From positions 1 through 32,448 of the forward strand of contig JAAYKY010000015.1 in assembly GCA_012522185.1 (NCBI GenBank): 32,448 nt of DNA, given 5' to 3'. Both the position numbers and the translations under genes were made by a program. The notes below the pieces were generated by a model that saw only the letters and a program-made list of their open reading frames with translations, was not told the origin of the DNA and did not search any database. Positions within the stretch are counted from its first letter, which is position 1; the number at the start of each line of letters is the position of its first letter. The DNA is from Flavobacteriaceae bacterium. GTDB lineage: Bacteria; Bacteroidota; Bacteroidia; Flavobacteriales; Weeksellaceae. This document shows positions 1 to 6,616 of this stretch, one piece after another.

Positions 1-114
1 CAACTCTAAATCAGATAGTTTTGGGGTAATCGGCTTAAAATAGAAATTATCAGAATCTGATATTTTGCTTAATTCTTCTAAAATTAATTTGTAACTTGCT
101 TCTAGGTTGCTCAT
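1..114 (-). CDS. Probable IS982-family transposase, N-terminal fragment (runs off left edge)
   Basis: An open frame runs leftward from an ATG at 114-112 to the window edge, giving 38 residues that begin MSNLEASYKLILEEL and end with KPITPKLSDLEL. The helical start followed by a P-K-L-S-D-x-E-L motif resembles the N-terminus of IS982-type DDE transposases of Bacteroidota, where this motif precedes a T/S-AEY segment; that is recalled family knowledge, not a search result. The DDE catalytic core would lie outside the window, so neither family nor integrity can be proved. On the minus strand, a sequence starting ACCCGTAGTGCA (about 195-184) could be the element terminus, but the matching end is not visible. 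It could instead be an unrelated hypothetical gene. Confidence 0.45.
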   Translation of the reverse strand, partial: MSNLEASYKLILEELSKISDSDNFYFKPITPKLSDLEL

Positions 115-212
115 AATTGTATTTAATTGTCAGTCAATACAATATACTAATTTTTAGTGATTTGGGCAACCTTTCTTATAATGCACTACGGGTAATTTGA
201 AACTAGTTTAAA

Positions 213-245
213 AGCCCTAACAGGGTTTAAAACCCTGTTAGGGCT
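213..245. repeat. 33-bp perfect palindromic repeat, copy 1
   Basis: The arm AGCCCTAACAGGGTTT is followed by a single A and then its exact reverse complement, so the 16-bp arms match perfectly. The same arms occur again at 4904-4936 with C at the centre. Two identical intergenic copies suggest a dispersed REP-like element rather than a terminator specific to one gene. No T-run follows on either strand. Confidence 0.85.
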
Positions 246-383
246 GAGCCTCATCACAAAACTTTTCGCTGTTCATACGAATTTTAAGAAGCTCTATTTC
301 CTTCCTAACAGAAGAAGTCAAAGCGCAAACTCCCTAAATTTATTATCCAACTCATTTCTGCCAAACTGTCACAAATCTATCCG

Positions 384-399
384 TTGGCAATGTTTTTGA
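384..399 (+). promoter_or_regulatory. Candidate sigma54-type -24/-12 promoter for grpE-dnaJ
   Basis: TTGGCAATGTTTTTGA has GG at 386-387, exactly ten bases, then GA at 398-399. The sigma54 consensus is GG-N10-GC inside TGGCAC-N5-TTGC, so the -24 half is good and the -12 half has A in place of C. A start near 410 would leave a leader of about 16 nt before the grpE ATG. Just upstream, TGCCAAACTGTCA (359-371) contains two TGYCA half-sites in direct orientation and may bind a regulator. No CIRCE operator is seen. This is a motif match only. Confidence 0.35.
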
Positions 400-426
400 A
401 ATTAAAAGCAAAAATCAGAGCTAAAA

Positions 427-978
427 ATGTCAGAAAACAATACAAAAGAGGAATTGAATGAAGAGATTTCCGCTGTCAACGAATCTGCGGAAATCAATGA
501 AAATGAAACCAATACAGACGAAAAGCTTTCAGAAATCGATTCACTGAAACAAGAGCTTCAGAAAGAAAAAGAACAGTTTTTACGACTCTTCGCAGAATTT
601 GACAATTACAAAAAGCGCACGGCAAAAGAAAGAATCGAAATTTTTAAAACAGCCAATGCAGAAACCATCACTGCCCTTTTGCCGGTTTTGGACGATTTTG
701 AACGAGCTATTCTACAAATTGAAAAAGCAGATGACAATGAATTGCTGAAAGGAGTCCAACTCATTCAAAATAAACTCATTGAAACCTTGAGAGGAAAAGG
801 CCTGAAAGCACTTGAAATCAAATCAGGCGATGAATTCAACACCGATGAAATGGATGCCGTGACCCAAATCGAAGCCCCTTCCGAAGATTTGAAAGGAAAA
901 GTAGTCGATGTGGTAGAAACTGGCTATACGTTAAACGAAAAGGTAATCCGATACGCCAAAGTAGTTACAGGAAAATAA
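427..978 (+). CDS. grpE: Nucleotide exchange factor GrpE
   Basis: GrpE dimerises and releases ADP from DnaK, restarting the Hsp70 cycle in the cytoplasm. The 183-aa product has an acidic, low-complexity N-terminus (about residues 1-35) and a long coiled-coil helix with EQFLRLFAEFDNYKKRT, the usual GrpE signature. A four-helix dimer region with LPVLDDFERAI follows, and a C-terminal beta domain contains a GYTLNEKVIRYAKVVT-type ending. Length is normal for the family. The first ATG is used. It lies 57 bp ahead of dnaJ on the same strand, forming a typical Bacteroidota grpE-dnaJ operon. A sigma54-like promoter lies immediately upstream; no HrcA-type operator is visible. Confidence 0.96.
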   Translation: MSENNTKEELNEEISAVNESAEINENETNTDEKLSEIDSLKQELQKEKEQFLRLFAEFDNYKKRTAKERIEIFKTANAETITALLPVLDDFERAILQIEKADDNELLKGVQLIQNKLIETLRGKGLKALEIKSGDEFNTDEMDAVTQIEAPSEDLKGKVVDVVETGYTLNEKVIRYAKVVTGK

Positions 979-1035
979 GGCGGATCGGCAAAGAAATAAA
1001 AAAGTGCCGAAAGGGTGCTTTACACATGAAATACA

Positions 1036-2157
1036 ATGGCAAAAAGAGATTATTACGAAATATTGGAAATTTCCAAATCGGCAAGCCCCGAGGAAATCAA
1101 AAAAGCTTACCGCAAACAGGCGATAAAATTTCACCCTGACAAAAATCCGGGTGACAAAGAAGCCGAAGAAAAGTTCAAAGAAGCGGCCGAAGCCTATGAA
1201 GTATTGAGCGATCCGCAGAAAAAAGCGCGGTATGACCAATACGGTCATGCAGGTGTAGGCGGTGCCGGCGGATTTGGCGGTGGTGGCGGAATGAACATGG
1301 AAGATATCTTCTCTCATTTCGGCGATATTTTTGGAGGACATTTTGGAGGCGGATTTGGCGGTGGATTTGGACAGCAAAGAGGTCCTCGTCGAATGAAAGG
1401 TTCCGATTTGCGCATTCGCGTAAAATTGAACCTCGAAGAAATGATGAATGGAACCACCAAAAAAGTCAAAGTCAAACGCTTTAAACAAGCGCAGGGCGTT
1501 ACATTCAAAACCTGTCCGACTTGCGGCGGATCTGGCTATCAGACCAAAGTGACAAATACTTTCCTGGGTCAAATGCAAACCACCGTTCCTTGTGGCAGTT
1601 GCTCGGGCGTTGGGAAAGTAGGCGACCACATCCCGCCGGGTGCCAATAACCAAGGGCTGAACAAAGTAGAAGAAACAGTTGATATTAAAATTCCGGCCGG
1701 AGTCCGAGAAGGAATCCAATTGCAAGTCGCTGGAAAAGGAAATGATGCACCTTTTGACGGAGTTCCCGGTGATTTACTTGTGGTCATCGACGAAGAACAA
1801 CACGAAGAACTGAAAAGAGACGGAAACAACCTTCATTACGATTTATACATCTCTATTCCTGAGGCCATTTTGGGCACTTCAAAAGAGATTCCGACCGTAA
1901 ACAATCGGGTTCGTATCAAAATCGATAAAGGAACACAATCCGGAAAGGTTTTGCGACTGAAAGGCCAAGGACTTCCAAGCCTAAATAGCTACGGAAATGG
2001 AGATTTATTTGTCCATATCAATGTGTGGACGCCCGATAAATTATCGAAAGAACAGGAAGCCTATTTCGAAAAAATGAAAGATGACGAGAATTTTTCTCCA
2101 CATCCGGGCAAAAATGAAAAGTCCTTTTTTGACAGAGTGAAAGAAATGTTTAACTAA
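1036..2157 (+). CDS. dnaJ: Molecular chaperone DnaJ (Hsp40), reduced zinc region
   Basis: DnaJ delivers unfolded clients to DnaK and stimulates its ATPase. The 373-aa protein has a J domain (1-70) with the essential HPD at 33-35, a Gly/Phe-rich linker (about 72-116), a cysteine region and two C-terminal substrate-binding beta domains. The usual four CxxCxGxG motifs are reduced to two: C160/C163 (CPTCGGSG) and C186/C189 (CGSCSGVG). Their spacing matches motifs 2 and 3 of standard DnaJ, the pair that forms zinc centre II, so centre I (motifs 1 and 4) appears to be absent. I recall similar reduction in Chryseobacterium-type DnaJ, which would make it a lineage trait. The terminator at 2203-2226 ends the operon. 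Confidence 0.96.
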   Translation: MAKRDYYEILEISKSASPEEIKKAYRKQAIKFHPDKNPGDKEAEEKFKEAAEAYEVLSDPQKKARYDQYGHAGVGGAGGFGGGGGMNMEDIFSHFGDIFGGHFGGGFGGGFGQQRGPRRMKGSDLRIRVKLNLEEMMNGTTKKVKVKRFKQAQGVTFKTCPTCGGSGYQTKVTNTFLGQMQTTVPCGSCSGVGKVGDHIPPGANNQGLNKVEETVDIKIPAGVREGIQLQVAGKGNDAPFDGVPGDLLVVIDEEQHEELKRDGNNLHYDLYISIPEAILGTSKEIPTVNNRVRIKIDKGTQSGKVLRLKGQGLPSLNSYGNGDLFVHINVWTPDKLSKEQEAYFEKMKDDENFSPHPGKNEKSFFDRVKEMFN

Positions 2158-2202
2158 TGCTTTCCTACCTTTCAAAGACAGAGAAAAATTAAGATATATG
2201 AT

Positions 2203-2226
2203 AACCCTGAAGTTTTTCGGGGTTTT
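2203..2226 (+). terminator. Rho-independent terminator after dnaJ
   Basis: AACCCTGAA, a GTTT loop and TTCGGGGTT form a 9-bp stem with one G-T wobble, followed by a short T-tract. It sits 45 bp after the dnaJ stop and before menB. Confidence 0.7.
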
Positions 2227-2273
2227 CTGTTTCTATCAATTATCATTGGCTATTTTTACAAAAATTTCAAAAA

Positions 2274-3107
2274 ATGGAGAAAATCAATTGGCAAACAATA
2301 AAGGAATACGAGGATATAACTTTTAAAAAATCAGAGGGTGTTGCAAGAATTGCTTTCAATCGTCCCGAAGTTCGAAACGCATTTCGTCCGAAAACCGTTT
2401 TTGAACTGCTCGATGCGTTTACCATCGCAGAAGAAGACCGAAGCATCGGTGTGATTTTACTGACCGGCGAAGGACCTTCTCCCAAAGACGGTGGATGGGC
2501 ATTTTGTTCCGGTGGCGATCAAAGAGTGCGCGGAAAAAAAGGTTACGAAGGAAGCGATAAAGTCGGAAGACTCAACATTTTGGAAGTACAGCGACTGATT
2601 CGTTTTTCAACAAAAGTGGTCATTGCCGTGGTAAACGGTTGGGCTGTGGGTGGCGGACATTCGCTGCATGTGGTTTGCGATATGACGATTGCGTCCAAAG
2701 AACATGCGATTTTCAAACAAACCGATGCCGACGTGGCAAGTTTTGACGGCGGATTTGGATCGGCTTATCTGGCAAGACAAGTCGGACAAAAACGGGCAAG
2801 AGAAATTTTCTTTTTAGGAGCAAATTATTCGGCACAAGAAGCTTTTGAAATGGGAATGGTCAACAAAGTTGTTCCACATGATGAATTGGAACAAGTAGCT
2901 TTTGAATGGGCACAAGAAATTCTAACTAAATCTCCTACGGCGATTAAAATGTTAAAATTTGCTTTCAATTTAATCGATGATGGATTGGTCGGACAACAGG
3001 TTTTTGCCGGCGAAGCAACACGACTTGCCTACGGAACGGACGAAGCCGAAGAAGGAAGAAATGCATTTCTGGAAAAAAGAAAACGAAATTTTGATAAGTT
3101 TCGGTAG
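2274..3107 (+). CDS. menB: 1,4-dihydroxy-2-naphthoyl-CoA synthase MenB
   Basis: MenB cyclises o-succinylbenzoyl-CoA to 1,4-dihydroxy-2-naphthoyl-CoA in menaquinone synthesis. The 277-aa crotonase-fold protein shows [13 protein letters not shown] near the N-terminus, the oxyanion-hole segment [22 protein letters not shown], and the active-site stretch [20 protein letters not shown]. Asp151 occupies the position where bicarbonate-dependent type I enzymes such as E. coli have Gly. This matches the Mycobacterium-like type II class, which uses the side-chain carboxylate; Ser156 and Asp158 are also kept. The C-terminal [15 protein letters not shown] is typical. It stands alone between the dnaJ terminator and a toxin-antitoxin module; menA follows 1.9 kb later and menC/menE about 23 kb later. 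Confidence 0.96.
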   Translation: MEKINWQTIKEYEDITFKKSEGVARIAFNRPEVRNAFRPKTVFELLDAFTIAEEDRSIGVILLTGEGPSPKDGGWAFCSGGDQRVRGKKGYEGSDKVGRLNILEVQRLIRFSTKVVIAVVNGWAVGGGHSLHVVCDMTIASKEHAIFKQTDADVASFDGGFGSAYLARQVGQKRAREIFFLGANYSAQEAFEMGMVNKVVPHDELEQVAFEWAQEILTKSPTAIKMLKFAFNLIDDGLVGQQVFAGEATRLAYGTDEAEEGRNAFLEKRKRNFDKFR

Positions 3108-3158
3108 AATTTGATGTTTTAATATTTCTGATAAATATATTTAGTTAATTCAAATCCT

Positions 3159-3166
3159 TAAATTTG
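3159..3166 (+). promoter_or_regulatory. Bacteroidota -7 element TAAATTTG before the antitoxin gene
   Basis: TAAATTTG fits the TAnnTTTG -7 consensus and ends 4 nt before the ATG at 3171, implying a leaderless or nearly leaderless transcript. No clear -33 TTG is present at the expected distance. Confidence 0.4.
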
Positions 3167-3170
3167 TGCT

Positions 3171-3380
3171 ATGGAATCCATTATCATTCATCCGAAAAGC
3201 AAAAAACAAAGGGAAGCGCTTCAAAACTTTTTAGAAGCCTTTAATATTCCTTTTGAACCCAGTCCTTACAATCCTGAATTTGTGGCTAAGATTAAAGAAT
3301 CTGAGCAGCAAATCAAAGATGGAAAAAGCACAAAAATTAAAACAAAAGAAGAATTAAAAGCTTTTTTAAATGCTTTATGA
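3171..3380 (+). CDS. DUF2683-type antitoxin of a YoeB-like module
   Basis: This 69-aa protein (MESIIIHPKSKKQ start) has a short beta strand, a helical middle and a YNPEFVAKIKESEQQI segment followed by a KIKTKEELKAFLNAL tail. Proteins of this shape are annotated DUF2683 in Bacteroidota and usually sit directly before a Txe/YoeB-family toxin. That is the case here: the toxin frame starts at 3370, overlapping this gene by 11 nt. By analogy it should bind and neutralise the toxin through its C-terminus and autoregulate the operon; no operator palindrome is obvious. Because the toxin frame is interrupted, this antitoxin may now be an orphan. Confidence 0.7.
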   Translation: MESIIIHPKSKKQREALQNFLEAFNIPFEPSPYNPEFVAKIKESEQQIKDGKSTKIKTKEELKAFLNAL

Positions 3381-3636
3381 GCTAGAATTTTCGGAACGGG
3401 CTAAAAGAGATTTGCTTTAATTGAAAAAAAGCGATATTTCTTCTTATAAAAAAGTTGCAAAATTACTCGAAGAATTACAGGAACATCCTACCACAGGAAC
3501 AGGAAAGCCCGAACAATTAAAGCATGAGCTCAGTGGAAAATGGTCTCGGAGAATCAACAAAAAAGATCGTTTGGTTTATCAGATTGATGAAGAACCCAAA
3601 ACAGTCCATATTCTTTCCGCTTTAGGGCATTACTAA
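3370..3636 (+). pseudogene. Txe/YoeB-family mRNA interferase, interrupted by in-frame TAA
   Basis: Read from the ATG at 3370, the frame gives MLYELEFSERAKRDLL, then TAA at 3418-3420, then [20 protein letters not shown] and onward in the same frame to the stop at 3634-3636. Together that is an 88-residue YoeB-like toxin of normal length. The downstream part keeps the family hallmarks: GKPEQLK (the conserved Glu), SGKWSRRI (Arg), RLVYQI and a C-terminal GHY. YoeB toxins cleave mRNA at the ribosomal A site. The stop removes the first beta strand and the start of helix 1 from anything translated downstream. A TTG directly after the stop (3421) could allow reinitiation of a 71-aa product. The overlap with the antitoxin gene is normal for these modules. 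A sequencing error cannot be excluded. Confidence 0.7.
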
Positions 3637-3648
3637 AGTTCAATCAAA

Positions 3649-4899
3649 ATGCAGGAAAACCCAGAAATTCCATCGGTTTGGAAAAACAAAGAATTTATTG
3701 CCTTTATTTTTCTCAGATTTTCACTGATTTTCGCTTTGTTCATTCAAAGTACATCTGTGGCTTTTGAAATATTTCGAATTACCCAAAAAGAAATTTACCT
3801 GGGATTAATCGGCTTATTTGAATTCGCACCGATTTTATTCACTGCTTTTTATGCCGGACAACTCGTGGACCGACTCGACAAACGAAAGGTCATCGTGCGA
3901 TCCATTGCTTCCTTTATGTTGGCTTCCTTCGTTCTGATGATTGTCAATTTCCCGGGCATTCAGGAAAAAGTTGGGACGACCGTTTACCTGGCGCTTTGCT
4001 ATTTTGCCTTCTTTATTTTGGGACTTACCCGAGCTTTCAGCGGACCGGCTCTTTTCTCGCTTTTGGCACAAGTCGTACGAAAAGAAAACTACGAAAAGGC
4101 AATCCCGCTGAGTTCATCGGCTTTTATGATTGGTTCGGTTCTTGGCCCTTTGGCCGGTGGAGTTATTTTAGCTGCTTTTGGAATCGAAGCCGCTGTGGGA
4201 ACTGCATTCGCTCTGATGTGCGTTTCCATGATTATGATTTTGAGAATTTCGCCCAAGCCCGTTCCTAAAGAAGACTTGATCGAGGGAGAAACTCCAATGC
4301 AAAGAATCAAAGTAGGATTTAAATTCATTCTGGCAACGCCGATAATTCTTGCCGTTTTGACGCTCGATATGTTTGCAGTTTTCTTTGGTGGAGCCGAATC
4401 CCTTTTGCCTGCCGTGGTAGAAAAAGTTCTAAATGCTGGTTCAGTCGAATTTGGATGGTTGCGATCGGCTCATGGCATCGGCTCATTGATTATGCTCTTT
4501 TTTCTCTCCTCTCTCCCACTTCTCAAAAGTCGAGTCGGACTCAAATTACTGGGAAGCGTAGCCATGTTTGGAGTTTGTATCATCATTTTTGGTTTGTCTC
4601 AAAACTTTTATCTCTCTTTTTTCGTATTGATGTTTGGCGGTGCATTCGATGCCGTTTCCATGGTCATTCGACAAAGTATTTTACAATTCAAAACACCCGA
4701 AAATCTCAAAGGAAGAGTGTCTTCGGTGAATAGTATTTTTGTGAGTAGCTCCAATGAATTAGGAGCCTTTTACAGCGGAGTGGCAGCAAGTTTAATCGGA
4801 TTAATCCCCGCCATCTTATTCGGCGGTTCCATGACGCTTATCACCGTAATTGTGATTGCTATTTCGATTAAAGCCATTCGCCGGGTTAAATTGGAATAA
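3649..4899 (+). CDS. MFS transporter (EntS/MFS_3-like efflux type)
   Basis: A 416-aa integral membrane protein with about 12 hydrophobic segments and cytoplasmic termini. After TM2 it carries GQLVDRLDKRKVI (about residues 65-77), a major-facilitator motif A. The central loop (about 200-225) separates the two six-helix halves. The general pattern, including the SGPALFSLLAQVV segment and the R-x-S-S-V-N-S near TM10-11, fits the MFS_3 group that includes enterobactin exporters and macrolide-type efflux proteins. The substrate cannot be deduced. It starts 12 bp after the toxin stop with no promoter visible between, so it may be transcribed with the toxin-antitoxin module. The palindrome at 4904-4936 starts 4 bp after its stop. 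Confidence 0.85.
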   Translation: MQENPEIPSVWKNKEFIAFIFLRFSLIFALFIQSTSVAFEIFRITQKEIYLGLIGLFEFAPILFTAFYAGQLVDRLDKRKVIVRSIASFMLASFVLMIVNFPGIQEKVGTTVYLALCYFAFFILGLTRAFSGPALFSLLAQVVRKENYEKAIPLSSSAFMIGSVLGPLAGGVILAAFGIEAAVGTAFALMCVSMIMILRISPKPVPKEDLIEGETPMQRIKVGFKFILATPIILAVLTLDMFAVFFGGAESLLPAVVEKVLNAGSVEFGWLRSAHGIGSLIMLFFLSSLPLLKSRVGLKLLGSVAMFGVCIIIFGLSQNFYLSFFVLMFGGAFDAVSMVIRQSILQFKTPENLKGRVSSVNSIFVSSSNELGAFYSGVAASLIGLIPAILFGGSMTLITVIVIAISIKAIRRVKLE

Positions 4900-4903
4900 A
4901 TTT

Positions 4904-4936
4904 AGCCCTAACAGGGTTTCAAACCCTGTTAGGGCT
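4904..4936. repeat. 33-bp perfect palindromic repeat, copy 2
   Basis: Same 16-bp arms as 213-245 with C at the centre. It starts 4 bp after the MFS stop and ends 11 bp before the menA -7 element, so it overlaps the expected -33 region of menA. It could act as a transcript-end hairpin for the MFS gene, although no T-run follows. Confidence 0.85.
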
Positions 4937-4947
4937 AAGGAAATATG

Positions 4948-4955
4948 TATCTTTG
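4948..4955 (+). promoter_or_regulatory. -7 element TATCTTTG before menA
   Basis: TATCTTTG fits TAnnTTTG and ends 6 nt before the menA ATG, so the mRNA leader would be absent or nearly so. The -33 position lies inside the palindrome and shows no TTG. Confidence 0.45.
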
Positions 4956-4961
4956 TAACCT

Positions 4962-5855
4962 ATGAAAAAATGGATTGCAGCCGCGCGACTTCGGACTTTA
5001 CCTTTGTCCATCAGCGGGATTATTCTGGGTTCACTCATTGCTTTGTCCGAAGAACATTGGAACTGGGTGATTTTTATTCTTGCGTTTTTAACAACTTTAT
5101 TTTTACAAGTATTATCGAATTACGCCAATGATTATGGCGATGGAATTCGTGGGACGGATGCGGAAAGAATCGGAGAAAAACGCGCCGTAGCTTCAGGAGA
5201 AATCTCAGCCAAACAAATGAAAAACGCGGTAGTGATTTTCAGTGTTTTATCGGCTATCACAGCCTTTCTTCTGATTTTCATTTCGTTTCGGGAGAATTTC
5301 GGTTGGGTTCTGCTGTTTATTTTCTTGACTTTTGCCTGTGTTTGGGCAGCGATTCGTTATACCGTGGGGAAAAGCGCTTACGGATATGCCGGAATGGGCG
5401 ATATTTTTGTGTTTATTTTCTTCGGAATTATTTCAGTTTGGGGAAGCTACACGCTTTACCAACATCAAACCTTTGAAATTTCGATCTTCTATCCAGCTGC
5501 GGCCATTGGCCTATTAAGTACAGCCGTTTTGAATTTAAATAATATGCGAGATATCGAAACTGATCGAAAAGCCGGAAAGTTGACTTTACCCCTTCGAATG
5601 GGTTTTGAAACAGCAAAAATTTATCAAACGATTTTACTTATTTTTCCTTTTATTTTAAGTAGTATTTATTTATTCGAAATTGGTAAGACGGAATGGTTCA
5701 GGTTTCTGTTTTTGGTGTTATTGATACCTGCAATTCTTTTGGTCAAAACAATTTTCAACACTTCCGAACCTCGTTTACTTGACAAAGAATTAAAGAAAGT
5801 GGCTTTGCTAACACTGGCTTTTTCCTTAATTTTAGGATTTGGTTTGATTTTTTAA
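4962..5855 (+). CDS. menA: 1,4-dihydroxy-2-naphthoate polyprenyltransferase MenA
   Basis: MenA joins the polyprenyl tail to DHNA with loss of CO2, giving demethylmenaquinone at the inner membrane. The 297-aa UbiA-family protein has about eight to nine membrane helices. The first prenyl-diphosphate/Mg site is NYANDYGDGIRGTD (N56, D57, D60, D66) and the second is NNMRDIETDRKAGK near residue 190. The N-terminal AARLRTLPLSISGIILGS is typical of MenA rather than of other UbiA enzymes. The start is fixed by the ATG just after the -7 element. An MBL-fold hydrolase follows after 28 bp on the same strand, probably in one operon. Confidence 0.93.
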   Translation: MKKWIAAARLRTLPLSISGIILGSLIALSEEHWNWVIFILAFLTTLFLQVLSNYANDYGDGIRGTDAERIGEKRAVASGEISAKQMKNAVVIFSVLSAITAFLLIFISFRENFGWVLLFIFLTFACVWAAIRYTVGKSAYGYAGMGDIFVFIFFGIISVWGSYTLYQHQTFEISIFYPAAAIGLLSTAVLNLNNMRDIETDRKAGKLTLPLRMGFETAKIYQTILLIFPFILSSIYLFEIGKTEWFRFLFLVLLIPAILLVKTIFNTSEPRLLDKELKKVALLTLAFSLILGFGLIF

Positions 5856-5883
5856 GCATTAGAATTAATTGAAAATTTGAAAA

Positions 5884-6564
5884 ATGAAAGTTACTTATTT
5901 AGGACATGCCAGTCTGGGAATTGAGGCAAACGGAAAACATATAATTGTAGACCCATTTATTTCGGCTAATGAATTAGCGAAGCATATAAATATTGATAGT
6001 TTAAAAGCGGATTATATTTTGCTTACGCATGCACATCAGGATCATGTTTTGGATGTGGAAGCCATTGCAGAAAAAACAGAAGCCATCATCGTTTGCAATG
6101 CCGAAATGTCATATTATTACGGCAACAAAGGTTTTAATGTTGTAGGAATGAATACGGGTGGAAAAGCCGAATTTGACGAAATTATGATTAAATCCACGAT
6201 TGCCTTTCATTCGAGTTCGTTCTCTGATGGCACTTACGGTGGAAATCCAAACGGATATATTTTGGAAGCAAACGGCAAACGAATTTACATCGCAGGCGAT
6301 ACTTCCCTGACTTATGAAATGAAATTGATCCCGGAAACCATCGGACAACTTGATTTGGCGATTTTCCCGGTGGGCGATCATTTCACAATGGGCTTTGAAG
6401 ACGCTTGCCTGGCGAGTGATTTTGTACAATGCAATCGGGTTTTGGGTTATCATTTCGACACTTTCCCACCCATAAAAATCGACCACGAAAAAGCCAAAGC
6501 ATTTTTTAAATCCAAAGGAAAAGAATTAATTCTACTCGAAATCGGAAATAGTTTAGCTATTTAA
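5884..6564 (+). CDS. Metal-dependent hydrolase, MBL fold (UPF0173 type)
   Basis: A 226-aa metallo-beta-lactamase-fold protein of the UPF0173/YtkL-like group. Metal-binding residues are visible in THAHQDH (H49, H51, D53, H54), in the GDTSL segment and in the C-terminal GYHFDTFPPI segment. The opening MKVTYLGHASLGIE is typical. The reaction catalysed by this group is unknown. The gene begins 28 bp after menA with no terminator between and is closed by the strong terminator at 6577-6599, so it shares menA expression. A role around menaquinone synthesis, for example thioester hydrolysis, is only an inference from position. The preceding AAAATTTG is a weak -7-like match. Confidence 0.85.
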   Translation: MKVTYLGHASLGIEANGKHIIVDPFISANELAKHINIDSLKADYILLTHAHQDHVLDVEAIAEKTEAIIVCNAEMSYYYGNKGFNVVGMNTGGKAEFDEIMIKSTIAFHSSSFSDGTYGGNPNGYILEANGKRIYIAGDTSLTYEMKLIPETIGQLDLAIFPVGDHFTMGFEDACLASDFVQCNRVLGYHFDTFPPIKIDHEKAKAFFKSKGKELILLEIGNSLAI

Positions 6565-6576
6565 TTAAAACAAAAG

Positions 6577-6599
6577 AGCCCGGAAATTCCGGGCTTTTT
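6577..6599. terminator. Bidirectional terminator between the MBL hydrolase and the M3 peptidase
   Basis: AGCCCGGAA, one A, TTCCGGGCT form a perfect 9-bp stem followed by TTTT on the plus strand. On the minus strand the stem is followed by CTTTTGTTTT. It lies between two convergent genes and probably serves both. Confidence 0.85.
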
Positions 6600-6616
6600 C
6601 ATACTATTAATTGGGA

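Larger units (their letters stand above)
115..426. other. Intergenic region between transposase fragment and grpE
   Basis: No convincing gene is present. The stretch holds the upstream side of the transposase fragment, a possible IS end near 184-195, the 33-bp palindrome at 213-245 and the candidate grpE promoter at 384-399. A short minus-strand frame (roughly 325-240) encodes a charged peptide containing RKEIELLKIRMNSEKF and ends at a stop inside the palindrome. It lacks a good start, so it may be a degraded gene tail or chance. Confidence 0.5.

Noticed and set aside
240-325. Minus-strand peptide containing RKEIELLKIRMNSEKF
   Set aside because: Only about 25-30 codons, with no proper start, and its stop lies inside the palindrome. 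It may be a gene remnant but cannot be supported.
931-1725. 264-aa open frame on the minus strand across dnaJ
   Set aside because: It lies entirely antisense to the well-supported grpE end and dnaJ; its composition (runs of F, S, C) is that of a reverse-frame shadow.
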